From assembly GCF_017353185.1 (NCBI RefSeq), contig NZ_JAFMYV010000007.1, positions 248,001-312,000 on the forward strand: a stretch of DNA of 64,000 nucleotides, written 5' to 3'. The notes beneath the pieces were generated by a model that was not told the DNA's origin, did not search any database, and saw nothing but the letters and a program-made list of their open reading frames with translations. Origin of the DNA: Fibrella rubiginis. GTDB taxonomy: Bacteria; Bacteroidota; Bacteroidia; Cytophagales; Spirosomataceae. The position numbers and the translations under genes are program-made. This document shows, piece by piece, positions 17,407 through 25,414 of this stretch. How positions within the stretch are numbered: the stretch's first letter is position 1; each line of letters begins with the position of its first letter.

Positions 17407-18780
17407 TTATTTAGCCCAAATACCGGTTGCTGATCTGTTTAATAAACGATGTGCCTGAAGAACACTACCTACCGAACCACAAAGCAGTGATAAACTTGTA
17501 GCTAGAATAACTCCAGTACTACCCATGTTTAAATGTTTTCCTAAAAAAACACACAAAGGTATATTGATAGTTGCCGACAAGAACGATAATATTAGCTGAA
17601 GTTTGATCTTGCCTAACCCATTGATTACCACCACAGCTACATTATTAAAACAAGCAACGATGACGCTTAATCCCATACAAACATTAAGCATGGTAGGTAT
17701 CTGTACCCGATCTCCAACCCAGATTTCGTAGACAGATGAAGCAAAGATAATCCCAACTATCACAAGGCCAACCGCTCCTGCCCAGAACCACCACAGACGC
17801 CTATAAATTGTACGCATCCAATGATATTCACCCTTCATATGTGCTTCTGTGAATGCAGACCAATAAGGCGCTATGACGATTGCGAAAAGGGTATTTATAA
17901 CATTAAAGTACCGGAACGCTATATTATAACTTGTTACTTCTGTGGGACCAAACAACTGTGTAATTATTAGATTATCGCTGTAAAAGATAACGATGACTGC
18001 TATCTGTACTAAAAAAAACTTAGATCCTATACCAAGCAAACTTTTGACATGCTCTCTGCGATATAAATAGATAAATGGCCTAATATGCTTTAAAGAACCC
18101 TTATATAGAAATATTGAAGCAATAATAAGCAAAAAAACAGGACTGAAAGCAGTGATTATCCCTAGCGAAAATAAGTTTCCTTCCTTAAAATGTATTAAAA
18201 TCAATAGTCCTAATAAAGAAAGTAAATTAGTCAAAAAAATCAATAGATTTGCTTTAGCTGATTCCTGCCGAGCGTATAATACAAATGTTAATAAGTCGAG
18301 CAAGAGTTTAATACTAATACCTGTAAATAAGACTAAGGCAAGATTTTTTAGGGTTGAATTAGGTACTGTGGTATTTAGTATTGTTGCCCACGGTATAATT
18401 GTGTTTGTAATAGTGAACAGAGCTATTAAAATGAGTTGAATCCCACCGAACATTACATATGCTGTGCTAACGTATGACTGCGCTAAACCTATGTCATTTG
18501 TTGAGAGAGCAACAGCTAGCTTGTTTCTTAGACCATTTCCCAGCCCAATATCAAAAAAAGCTAGCAGCATTAACAACGAGCTTAATGTAGTCCAAACACC
18601 AAACGTACTGTTATCTAGGCAAGATAATGTGAGTGGAACCATCACTAAGTTTATGGCCATACCACCTCCTTTGATCAGTAGTCCCCAGAAACTATTTAGT
18701 AAGGCATTTTGTGTACGCGGATGAATAGTTTTCAGCCGTGTGTTAATGTGCCCAACGCTGTTACGTAAACTATTAATCAC
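17407..18780 (-). CDS. Second polysaccharide flippase/translocase (PST family)
   Basis: 457 residues with about 12-14 hydrophobic segments. The N-terminal ALLNSFWGLLIKGGGMAINL, then PLTLSCLDNSTFGVWTTLSS, is typical of the lipopolysaccharide-biosynthesis translocases related to Wzx. It overlaps the Wzz gene by 8 nt and precedes the aminotransferase by 10 nt. It may move a different lipid-linked intermediate than the flippase at 13316-14656, or one of the two may be redundant. Confidence 0.75.
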   Translation of the reverse strand: MINSLRNSVGHINTRLKTIHPRTQNALLNSFWGLLIKGGGMAINLVMVPLTLSCLDNSTFGVWTTLSSLLMLLAFFDIGLGNGLRNKLAVALSTNDIGLAQSYVSTAYVMFGGIQLILIALFTITNTIIPWATILNTTVPNSTLKNLALVLFTGISIKLLLDLLTFVLYARQESAKANLLIFLTNLLSLLGLLILIHFKEGNLFSLGIITAFSPVFLLIIASIFLYKGSLKHIRPFIYLYRREHVKSLLGIGSKFFLVQIAVIVIFYSDNLIITQLFGPTEVTSYNIAFRYFNVINTLFAIVIAPYWSAFTEAHMKGEYHWMRTIYRRLWWFWAGAVGLVIVGIIFASSVYEIWVGDRVQIPTMLNVCMGLSVIVACFNNVAVVVINGLGKIKLQLILSFLSATINIPLCVFLGKHLNMGSTGVILATSLSLLCGSVGSVLQAHRLLNRSATGIWAK

Positions 18781-19837
18781 GACGAAAAAATGAGTAGAGG
18801 AGGCTTATGGCCATACCTGCAATTACGCTAACCAATACAATGATTGTTCGCTTGGGTGCACTCTTCTTCAACGGAATCTGGGCAGGCTCCAGTATCTTGA
18901 AGACGGGGGTGTCTTGCTGAACTTTGATCTTGGCCATTTCTGATTGCTTCGAAAGGGCATTGTACAGGTCCTGCGCCAGTAAAAATTCAGCCTGTATACG
19001 CTGCTCTTCAATTTTGGCTGTGTTCAGGTAAACACTCCGGTTCTGGTCGCGGTAGGCCGAAAGGGCGTACTCGGCCTGTTGGTAGCGTTGTTTGGCTGCT
19101 GCCACCTGCTTGGTCAGAAAATCGACTTCCATCCGGGCCTTCTCTGTACGATAACCAGTAACGTAGTCGGTCAGGTACGCGAGAGTCTGTTGAGTTGTTG
19201 ATGCGGCTACAATTGGGTCAGGCATGGTGGTACTGATGGTAAGCACACCTGACTTCTTATCGTAGGTACCCAGTACCCGTGCCAGAATGATCTTGGTAAG
19301 CTCATCCTGCTGCTTGGTCAGACGTAGGGCCCCCGTGTTGGGTCCGAAGCCAGTGGCCGACGTGGAATCGGTTGACCCTGCAAAGAGACGGCTAAACCAA
19401 TTCGGCTCGTTTTTGGCTTCCAGATACGCCTCCAGCGATTGAGTCTTTTTAAACTCTTTAGAATAGACGGGCTGCTTGGCTATGGCCAGCGCGAAGGGAA
19501 CACTCTGCAGCACAGTAGGGTACAGCTCGGGCCGGACTGCATCTGCGTTTCCACTCAACCCGTTGATATCGATGCCGGCCAGACCCGCCAGCGAGCTTAG
19601 CCCACCCATAGTACCCCCGCTTTTGGCCTGGATTTCGGGTAATAGCGTTACCTGGGAGGTGTACTCATTGGGTTTGTTAAAGGCATACAGCGCTCCTAGC
19701 AGCCCGCCGATTAGTGCGCCAACCAGCATGGCCCGACGGCTACGCTTCAGAAAGGCAAGGATGTCGGCCAGTGTTAACGTGAACACCACATCGTCTTCAT
19801 CGCTGGATATCGGCCGGTTCTGTTCGGTGACAGACAT
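18773..19837 (-). CDS. Wzz/GumC-type chain-length determinant
   Basis: 354 residues with the expected two-helix layout: TM1 at about 36-54 (AMLVGALIGGLLGALYAF), a periplasmic domain with coiled-coil potential around 210-290, and TM2 near the C-terminus (TIIVLVSVIAGMAISLLYSF) after a Pro-containing stretch (EPAQIPLKKSAPKR). It has no cytoplasmic tyrosine-kinase domain. It should set polymer length and link polymerase and export. It lies 2 nt after the SLBB export gene and overlaps the flippase gene by 8 nt. Confidence 0.8.
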   Translation of the reverse strand: MSVTEQNRPISSDEDDVVFTLTLADILAFLKRSRRAMLVGALIGGLLGALYAFNKPNEYTSQVTLLPEIQAKSGGTMGGLSSLAGLAGIDINGLSGNADAVRPELYPTVLQSVPFALAIAKQPVYSKEFKKTQSLEAYLEAKNEPNWFSRLFAGSTDSTSATGFGPNTGALRLTKQQDELTKIILARVLGTYDKKSGVLTISTTMPDPIVAASTTQQTLAYLTDYVTGYRTEKARMEVDFLTKQVAAAKQRYQQAEYALSAYRDQNRSVYLNTAKIEEQRIQAEFLLAQDLYNALSKQSEMAKIKVQQDTPVFKILEPAQIPLKKSAPKRTIIVLVSVIAGMAISLLYSFFRRD

Positions 19838-19839
19838 AC

Positions 19840-22233
19840 TTATTTCCGGGTCAGGTTTATGATGATCGTCGTGAGCGTGGCGGCTAGCGTACCAATGAGT
19901 GAAAACGTACCAATCCGCTCAGATGGGGTTAGTTTTCGGTCATCCATAGGCTTAAATGGAACAACAATGGTAGACCCTGGCTGGATCTTCGGAAACTTTT
20001 TTAGACCCAGAAAATGCTTGGTGCGGTCTTTCCGGCCGTTGGGATACACAACGTAAGAACGGCTCACACGGGCATTTTCGGTAAAACCACCTGACAAGGA
20101 AATATAGTCTTTCAGGTTCATGCCCTGCTCGTAACTAACCGTAGTAGGGTTCAGCACGGCTCCCTGCACGCCAACCAGATCAGACCGGCGGGGAATCAGC
20201 AGGGTGTCACGGTCCTGTAGTAGCAGATTGCCTTCAATCTTTGGGTTACCCATCACTGCTGCAATATTGGTACCCACCACCTGACGATTACGAATAAACT
20301 GGGCACCCGGCAAATAGGCATCCTGTTTGAGGCCCCCGGCTCGCTGAATCAGATCGGCAATACGTTCGGTACGGCTCAGGATAGCATAAAGACCGGGGTG
20401 CATGACCTCGCCGTTGACAAAAACCTGCTGCTGGGCTTCGTAGAAAGGCTGGGTACGGACATAAACAATATCAAACGGTTGCAGCACAAACCGGGCGTCG
20501 GCTTCGTTCAACTGCAGTGAACGGTCGAGCGAAAAACGGTAAATCTCAGTGTTGGTATGACCAGCCGTAGTGTCTCCCCGCAGGCGGCGGGCAATCTCGA
20601 CGCGGTTGGCCGAAGCTCCTTCCTGAAAACCGCCCGCCAGCGCAATCAGGTCAGACACGGTCATGTTGGTGGCGAAATCGACGGTGTCAGGTCTGTTAAC
20701 GGCCCCCTGGATGGTAACGAAATAAGCTTCGCGCAGGTTACGAATAGATTGCACGACTATGCTGTCCTGACGACGAAGGGCAATATCAGCAGTCTGGCCG
20801 TTGAGCAAGGCCTTTAAATCAAACGGGATGACCTCCGTTTCGCTGTTGTCACGCTCACGGAAAATGGTTGCTCGGTTGGTGAAGGCGTCTTTCCGAAGGC
20901 CGTCGGCCCGGCGGATCAACTCGCCCACGGTGGTCAGGCCCGGCTCCAGGGCATAATCGCCGGGGCGCATGACGGCACCCACCACCTGCACCCGGTTTTC
21001 GTAACGGTTTAAAATGCGGCCTACGGTAAAGCGGTCGCCCCGTTGCGGAGTAAATCTGGCGAACTCATCGGGTGTAAGGTTGATCACCTGCCGTTCTTTG
21101 GCGGTATTGCGCCGCACCGAAACCGACGCGGTATAGGCCTCGTCGTTGAACCCACCCGCGAAGTTCAGCAATGTCTGGAAGGTTTCGCCGGGCAGCAACT
21201 CGAACAGGTATGGCCGGCGCACCTCCCCCTGCATGTCTACGCGGGTTTGGTATTCGGCCACCCGAATTACGTCCTGATCCTGCAGCCGGATGTTGTCGCG
21301 CTGATCGGCGCGGAGCAAAAAGTCGTAGAGGTCAATGGTGCGCACCACCCGGTTGCCCCGAATCACCTGAATACGCCGGAAGGAACCTGTTTCAGGGTTT
21401 GGCCCACCCGCCAGATACAACGCATTAAACGCCGAGCCCAGTGAGGAGACGGTGTAGGTACCCGGCCGCACCACCTCACCCACCAGCGTGACGCGGATGC
21501 TGCGAATTTTGCCTACCGAGGCCGAGGCATAGGTGCCGCTGCCTGCCGTGCCCAGGTCTTTGAAGCCACCCTGCTTCAACCGGGCAATGATGCGCTGCTC
21601 AGCTTGCTCAACCGTAAGTCCACTAACCTGAACGGGAGCAAGGTTGGGAATTTTGACAGTGCCTTCGGGCGTGACGCGAAGGCGGAAATTCTCAGACGAC
21701 GCACCGTAGATATCCAGCAGAATCTCGTCGTCGGGGCCAACGATATAATTTTTTGGCGTGGCGATTCGGATGTCGGGTTCAAAAGAAAGGCCGGCGTTCT
21801 GGAATAGCGAGGCACCAAATACCCGGCTCCGGCGCAGGGAGGCCGAATCCAGGCGGGGTAGCCCAAGTGTGTCTGCCCGGCGCGAAAGACCCGTGGGGCT
21901 GGTGCGCACGGCGCTGGTGTCGAAAGAACTGTTACTCCGGTTACCCCGTCCGGCCTGACTCCGTATCTGAACAAGACGGCGGCGCATTTTGGTAATATCA
22001 TCCAGGGTATAGCCCTGCGACATAGCTGCCTGCTCAATTTGCGTTTCGCTAAGTCCACTAGCCTGGGCGCGGCGGTAGAATTCCACCACCTGATCATCAG
22101 ACAACTGGTCGACCCGCGACTGAGCTATCATTGGCACACTACTGATGCAAAAAGCCAACACGCTGATAAACAAGCGGATGTGAGCGTGAAGAGAGCGAGG
22201 CAGAAAAAGAAATGAAACGTTTTTTACGGACAT
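19840..22233 (-). CDS. SLBB-domain polysaccharide export protein (Wza-like)
   Basis: 797 residues from ATG 22233; an in-frame extension to 22593 overlaps the dehydratase gene and is rejected. A signal segment spans residues 17-38 (ending PMIAQ). The Poly_export domain starts near residue 160 (KNYIVGPDDEILLDIYG), followed by repeated SLBB units with the pattern GEVxRPGxY (for example GEVVRPGTYTVSSLG and GAVMRPGDYALEPG). A hydrophobic C-terminal helix (IGTFSLIGTLAATLTTIII) may be the outer-membrane helix. There is no lipobox cysteine. Likely the outer-membrane channel for the polymer. It is nearly twice as long as Wza because it has more SLBB repeats, as is common in Bacteroidota. Confidence 0.85.
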   Translation of the reverse strand: MSVKNVSFLFLPRSLHAHIRLFISVLAFCISSVPMIAQSRVDQLSDDQVVEFYRRAQASGLSETQIEQAAMSQGYTLDDITKMRRRLVQIRSQAGRGNRSNSSFDTSAVRTSPTGLSRRADTLGLPRLDSASLRRSRVFGASLFQNAGLSFEPDIRIATPKNYIVGPDDEILLDIYGASSENFRLRVTPEGTVKIPNLAPVQVSGLTVEQAEQRIIARLKQGGFKDLGTAGSGTYASASVGKIRSIRVTLVGEVVRPGTYTVSSLGSAFNALYLAGGPNPETGSFRRIQVIRGNRVVRTIDLYDFLLRADQRDNIRLQDQDVIRVAEYQTRVDMQGEVRRPYLFELLPGETFQTLLNFAGGFNDEAYTASVSVRRNTAKERQVINLTPDEFARFTPQRGDRFTVGRILNRYENRVQVVGAVMRPGDYALEPGLTTVGELIRRADGLRKDAFTNRATIFRERDNSETEVIPFDLKALLNGQTADIALRRQDSIVVQSIRNLREAYFVTIQGAVNRPDTVDFATNMTVSDLIALAGGFQEGASANRVEIARRLRGDTTAGHTNTEIYRFSLDRSLQLNEADARFVLQPFDIVYVRTQPFYEAQQQVFVNGEVMHPGLYAILSRTERIADLIQRAGGLKQDAYLPGAQFIRNRQVVGTNIAAVMGNPKIEGNLLLQDRDTLLIPRRSDLVGVQGAVLNPTTVSYEQGMNLKDYISLSGGFTENARVSRSYVVYPNGRKDRTKHFLGLKKFPKIQPGSTIVVPFKPMDDRKLTPSERIGTFSLIGTLAATLTTIIINLTRK

Positions 22234-22304
22234 ACCAATCGGCCATGAAGCCACCAATAAGGCCGCAAAGCTACGACCCTTTACCCGAAAAATAGCTCCG
22301 CTGC

Positions 22305-23279
22305 CTAAGCCGGCTGGGGTTGTTGCCGTATCCGGATGGCGTCGACCATGAGCCGGGCCACGTCGTCCATACGGTGACTGGCCGACCAGCCTAACTGCCG
22401 CCGCGCTTTGATGGGATAGGCGTGCCCTTCGGCAATATCGGTGGGCCGGTAAAACTGCATGTCGGTACTGACGTGTTCTTTCCAGTTGAGGTCGAGCTGG
22501 GCGAAAACGGCCTGAATAAACTCGCGCAGGGTGTGCGTATGACCCGTGGCAATGACATAGTCGTCGGCCTCGTCCTGCTGTAGCATCCGCCACATGGCGT
22601 CTACGTAGTCGGGTGCCCAGCCCCAGTCGCGGGCAATGTCGATGTTACCCAGCTTGAGGGTCTCGCCACTGCCAGCGGCAATGCGGCAGGCCGTAGATAC
22701 AATCTTTTGGGTGACAAACCGCTCTGGCCGCAGGGGTGATTCGTGATTAAACAAAATCCCTGTCGAGGCGTGCAGCGCATAGGCTTCGCGGTAATTGGCT
22801 ACCTGCCAGAAGGCTGCTGCTTTGGCAACACCATAGGGGCTACGGGGCCGAAACGGGGTTTGTTCGTCGGCGGCGAGGGTGCCGGTATCACCGAAACATT
22901 CGCTGGAACCCGCGTTATAAAACCGGATAGGCTGTTCACTGAACCGAATGGATTCCAACAGGTTAAGCGTGCCCACGCTAATGCTTTCCAGTGTCTCCAC
23001 GGGCTGGTCGAACGACAGGCTGACCGAGCTTTGTCCCGCCAGATTATAGACTTCATCGGGCTTAACTTTCAGCAGCGTCTGCAGCACTGACCTGAAATCA
23101 TGGATATTGATGGAGAGCAGGTTTACGGCTTCCCGGATGCCCAGGCGTTCCAGATTTCGGAATGACGACATTTGGGCGTCGCGTGAGCCACCATATACGG
23201 TATAGCCTTTTTCGAGGAGGAGTTTGGCCAGGTAGGCCCCATCCTGGCCCGAAACGCCGCAAATCAAGGCTGTTTTCAT
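22305..23279 (-). CDS. GDP-mannose 4,6-dehydratase-like NAD(P)-dependent enzyme
   Basis: 324 residues from ATG 23279 (MKTALICGVSGQDGAYL). This is an extended short-chain dehydrogenase with the Gmd-type nucleotide loop GVSGQDGAYL, the catalytic SSE of AGSSECFG and the YxxxK pair in PRSPYGVAKAAAFW; NHESPLRPERFVTQKI is the Gmd substrate segment. It should make GDP-4-keto-6-deoxymannose, the precursor of perosamine, rhamnose or fucose. It is shorter than the 370-residue Gmd at 39979-41091. First gene of the minus-strand series; a 71-nt gap separates it from the export gene. Confidence 0.8.
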   Translation of the reverse strand: MKTALICGVSGQDGAYLAKLLLEKGYTVYGGSRDAQMSSFRNLERLGIREAVNLLSINIHDFRSVLQTLLKVKPDEVYNLAGQSSVSLSFDQPVETLESISVGTLNLLESIRFSEQPIRFYNAGSSECFGDTGTLAADEQTPFRPRSPYGVAKAAAFWQVANYREAYALHASTGILFNHESPLRPERFVTQKIVSTACRIAAGSGETLKLGNIDIARDWGWAPDYVDAMWRMLQQDEADDYVIATGHTHTLREFIQAVFAQLDLNWKEHVSTDMQFYRPTDIAEGHAYPIKARRQLGWSASHRMDDVARLMVDAIRIRQQPQPA

Positions 23280-23344
23280 GGGTTGTTGGTCTTTGCACTG
23301 TAAAGGTAATGGCTTGCAAGGACCTTGCCACGCCTGCATAGGGG

Positions 23345-23375
23345 TTGGAGTTTCGGGCGGGGTGCCGTAATTTTG
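23345..23375 (+). promoter_or_regulatory. Candidate promoter of the his operon leader
   Basis: TAATTTTG at 23368-23375 matches the TAnnTTTG -7 box exactly, and TTG at 23345-23347 lies 20 nt before it, the expected -33 spacing. A transcript would begin near 23380, about 200 nt before hisH. Confidence 0.55.
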
Positions 23376-23379
23376 CGTC

Positions 23380-23430
23380 ATGCTTCGTCGCTCAGCCAGC
23401 CATCGTGTCCACGTAACCTTCGTTGCCTAA
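23380..23430 (+). CDS. Possible 16-codon his leader peptide
   Basis: The ORF ATG 23380 to TAA 23430 encodes MLRRSASHRVHVTFVA, with two separate His codons (CAT, CAC). It begins at the predicted transcription start, so it would be leaderless. Its coding region overlaps one arm of a hairpin (CCATCGT 23400-23406 with ACGATGG 23437-23443) and it is followed by a terminator. The layout resembles an attenuator leader, but two non-adjacent His codons are few for a His sensor, so this is tentative. Confidence 0.3.
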   Translation: MLRRSASHRVHVTFVA

Positions 23431-23475
23431 CGCAGAACGATGGAGTTGGCTTTGTGATTGCACCACATTATCTAG

Positions 23476-23504
23476 CCCGGTTCTGATCAGAGCCGGGTTT
23501 TTTT
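23476..23504 (+). terminator. Rho-independent terminator or attenuator in the hisH leader
   Basis: A GC-rich self-complementary stem (CCCGG at 23476-23480 with CCGGG at 23493-23497, and an inner TCTGATCAGA-type palindrome with one G-U pair) is followed by seven T. It lies 83 nt before hisH and 45 nt after the leader ORF stop, so it would stop leader transcripts unless antitermination occurs. Confidence 0.6.
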
Positions 23505-23508
23505 ATTG

Positions 23509-23583
23509 TCTAACGGAGTGGGGCGCACAGCCCGATTTGCTCCGTTTTTTACACTGAGACGAACGGAGCAACGCTCCGTTAGA
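23509..23583 (+). promoter_or_regulatory. Alternately pairing hairpins directly before hisH
   Basis: Four half-sites of one motif occur: AACGGAG (23512-23518), CTCCGTT (23540-23546, followed by T), AACGGAGC (23562-23569) and GCTCCGTT (23573-23580). The first pair makes a second terminator-like hairpin with T at 23545-23550. The second pair makes an 8-bp stem with a 3-nt loop ending 6 nt before the hisH ATG. Site 1 can instead pair with site 4 (23509-23518 with 23574-23583, 10 bp), and site 2 with site 3. This allows mutually exclusive folds; regulation is inferred. Confidence 0.45.
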
Positions 23584-23586
23584 TAT

Positions 23587-24171
23587 ATGAACACAGTCAT
23601 TATAAAATATAACGCGGGCAATGTGCAGTCGGTGATGTATGCGCTGGAGCGAATTGGAGCCAGCTATACCCTCACCGACGATGAAGCCGCTATCCGTGCA
23701 GCTGATAAAGTTATCTTTCCCGGTGTGGGAGAGGCCAGTACTGCAATGGCTTATCTGCGCGAACGGGGCCTGGATAAACTCATTCCCAGTTTGAAACAGC
23801 CTGTTTTGGGTACCTGCGTAGGCATGCAACTCATGTGTCGGTATTCGGAAGAAAACGATACCGCCTGCATGGGTATCTTCGATATCGACGTGCGGCGGTT
23901 TCCGGCTTCGGCAGGGAAAGTGCCCCACACGGGCTGGAACAGCCTGCACAGCCTGCGCGGTCCACTGGCTGAAGGCATTCCGCCCGAAGCTTACATGTAC
24001 TTTGTACACAGCTATGCCGCCGACGTGTGCCCCGACACCACCGCCATCTGCGACTACGGGCGTCCGTTCAGCGCGATGCTCCAAAAAGACAACTTCTACG
24101 CCGCCCAGTTCCACGCCGAAATCAGCGGCAATGTGGGGCAGCGGATACTGGAGAATTTCCTGACATTGTAG
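23587..24171 (+). CDS. hisH: Imidazole glycerol phosphate synthase, glutaminase subunit HisH
   Basis: 194 residues, normal for HisH. The glutamine amidotransferase triad is C77 (GTCVGMQLM), H176 and E178 (FHAEISG). PGVGEASTAMAYLRERGL is the N-terminal oxyanion region. HisH supplies ammonia to HisF for making imidazole-glycerol phosphate and AICAR in histidine synthesis. ATG 23587 is chosen because MNTVIIKYNAGNVQSV fits the family start; the frame is open further upstream into the leader hairpins. First gene of the partial his operon. The stop TAG is also the first base triplet of a possible inserted element. Confidence 0.92.
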   Translation: MNTVIIKYNAGNVQSVMYALERIGASYTLTDDEAAIRAADKVIFPGVGEASTAMAYLRERGLDKLIPSLKQPVLGTCVGMQLMCRYSEENDTACMGIFDIDVRRFPASAGKVPHTGWNSLHSLRGPLAEGIPPEAYMYFVHSYAADVCPDTTAICDYGRPFSAMLQKDNFYAAQFHAEISGNVGQRILENFLTL

Positions 24172-24691
24172 AGACGAGAAGCAAGAAGCAAGAAACAAGA
24201 TGTACTGTAGCTTGCAACGTACTTAACCGTTTCTAAACAATGCAACATCACAATTTTAAAAATTTGAAAGCCTGGCAATTAAGTAGGTCTCTGGTAAAGC
24301 TAGTCTATGAATTGACAGCTACGTTCCTACCCGATGAGCGTTATGGAATCTGTTCGCAAATGCGTCGGGCTGCTATATCCATACCATCTAACATTGCTGA
24401 AGGATCAGGCCGGACAGACAAAGATTTTCATCGGTTTCTATCGATGAGTTTATCATCTGCTTACGAATTAGAAACCCAATTAATCTTGTGTGCTGACCTT
24501 AATCTACTATCCTCAACTGACTTGGAAATCCTGTCTTTACAAATTCAGGAAGTGCAACGGGTTGTCTACGGCTTCCAACGAAAGTTATCGGCAACTTTTC
24601 TGGGCTCCTTCTTTCTTCCCATCCCACTTCTGAAAAGTCTGTTAAGACGTAGCCTGGTCTTGTCTCTGGCCTCTCACATCTTGCCTCTCTA
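24169..24691 (+). mobile_element. Possible inserted element carrying a four-helix-bundle gene
   Basis: The four-helix-bundle gene is bracketed by imperfect terminal inverted repeats. The left end (24169-24202) starts TAGAGA and is rich in AAGCAAGA units; the right end (24656-24691) ends TCTCTA and, reverse-complemented, shows the same TAGAGA...GAGACAAGA pattern. The outermost six bases match perfectly. The segment separates hisH from hisA, which are normally adjacent, and its right repeat encodes the unusual C-terminal tail of the protein. No transposase is present. Mobility is an inference from the repeats and position. Confidence 0.4.
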
Positions 24692-24692
24692 A
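24240..24692 (+). CDS. Four-helix-bundle protein (23S rRNA IVS/S23 family)
   Basis: 150 residues. Residues 1-120 match the family pattern: FKNLKAWQLSRSLVKLVYEL, MRRAAISIPSNIAEGSGR, FLSMSLSSAYELETQL and LQIQEVQRVVYGF. Family members occur in 23S rRNA intervening sequences and scattered through Bacteroidota genomes; they form oligomeric helical bundles of unknown function. The last 30 residues are outside the family and are encoded by a terminal inverted repeat. The TAA overlaps the hisA ATG by one base (TAATG). It is an intruder in the his operon. Confidence 0.8.
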   Translation: MQHHNFKNLKAWQLSRSLVKLVYELTATFLPDERYGICSQMRRAAISIPSNIAEGSGRTDKDFHRFLSMSLSSAYELETQLILCADLNLLSSTDLEILSLQIQEVQRVVYGFQRKLSATFLGSFFLPIPLLKSLLRRSLVLSLASHILPL

Positions 24693-25414
24693 TGCACATC
24701 ATCCCCGCTATTGACCTTATCGACGGGAAGGCCGTTCGGCTGACCCAGGGCGATTATGCCCAGAAAAAAGAATACAACGCCCGTCCGCTGGAGGTGGCGC
24801 AGCAGTTTGAAGACGCCGGGCTGACGCGCCTGCACCTCGTTGACCTCGACGGGGCTAAGGAAAAACGCGTGATCAATTATAAAGTGCTCGAGCTGATTAC
24901 GTCCAGAACGAACCTCCATGTCGATTTCGGGGGAGGTGTACAGTCAGACGATGACCTGCGGATTGTGTTTGAATGCGGGGCTAAACAAGTAACGGGCGGG
25001 AGCATTGCCGTGAAACAACCCGACGTGTTCGAGCGGTGGCTTAGCCGCTACGGGGCCGGGGCCATAATTCTGGGTGCCGACGCCAAGAACGAAAAAGTGG
25101 CCGTGAGCGGTTGGGAAGAAGATACACACATCTGGGTCTACGATTTTGTGGACAACTGGTTGGAAAAGGGCATAACCTATGCCATCAGCACCGACGTGGC
25201 CAAAGATGGGTTGCTGCAAGGCCCTTCGTTCGATCTGTATCGCAACCTGCAAGACCGTTCGCCCAACCTGAACATCATCGCCAGTGGGGGGGTGAGCAAC
25301 ATGGGCGACCTGGAAACACTGGCCGATATGGGCCTGTTCGGAGCCATTGTGGGCAAGGCGATCTACGAAGGCCGCGTGACATTAAAAGAGTTAGAGCAGT
25401 TTAATCAGCAATGA
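24692..25414 (+). CDS. hisA: ProFAR isomerase HisA
   Basis: 240 residues, a complete (beta-alpha)8 barrel. The catalytic aspartates are D8 (PAIDLIDGK) and D130 (ILGADAKNEKVAVSGW); the phosphate-binding loops are FGGGVQ and IASGGVSNMGD. HisA isomerises the aminoaldose ProFAR to the aminoketose PRFAR in histidine synthesis. The start codon overlaps the stop of the four-helix-bundle gene by one base and the 3-prime end overlaps the GNAT gene by 4 nt, so translation is probably coupled on both sides. Confidence 0.95.
   Translation: MHIIPAIDLIDGKAVRLTQGDYAQKKEYNARPLEVAQQFEDAGLTRLHLVDLDGAKEKRVINYKVLELITSRTNLHVDFGGGVQSDDDLRIVFECGAKQVTGGSIAVKQPDVFERWLSRYGAGAIILGADAKNEKVAVSGWEEDTHIWVYDFVDNWLEKGITYAISTDVAKDGLLQGPSFDLYRNLQDRSPNLNIIASGGVSNMGDLETLADMGLFGAIVGKAIYEGRVTLKELEQFNQQ

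Noticed and set aside
22234..22593. N-terminal extension of the SLBB export protein
   Set aside because: It overlaps the coding end of the Gmd-like gene in another frame and is Arg/Pro-rich; the signal peptide begins after ATG 22233.
23382..23504. T-box riboswitch in the his leader
   Set aside because: No T-box consensus (AGGGTGG-like) or specifier stem was found; T-boxes are not expected in Bacteroidota.
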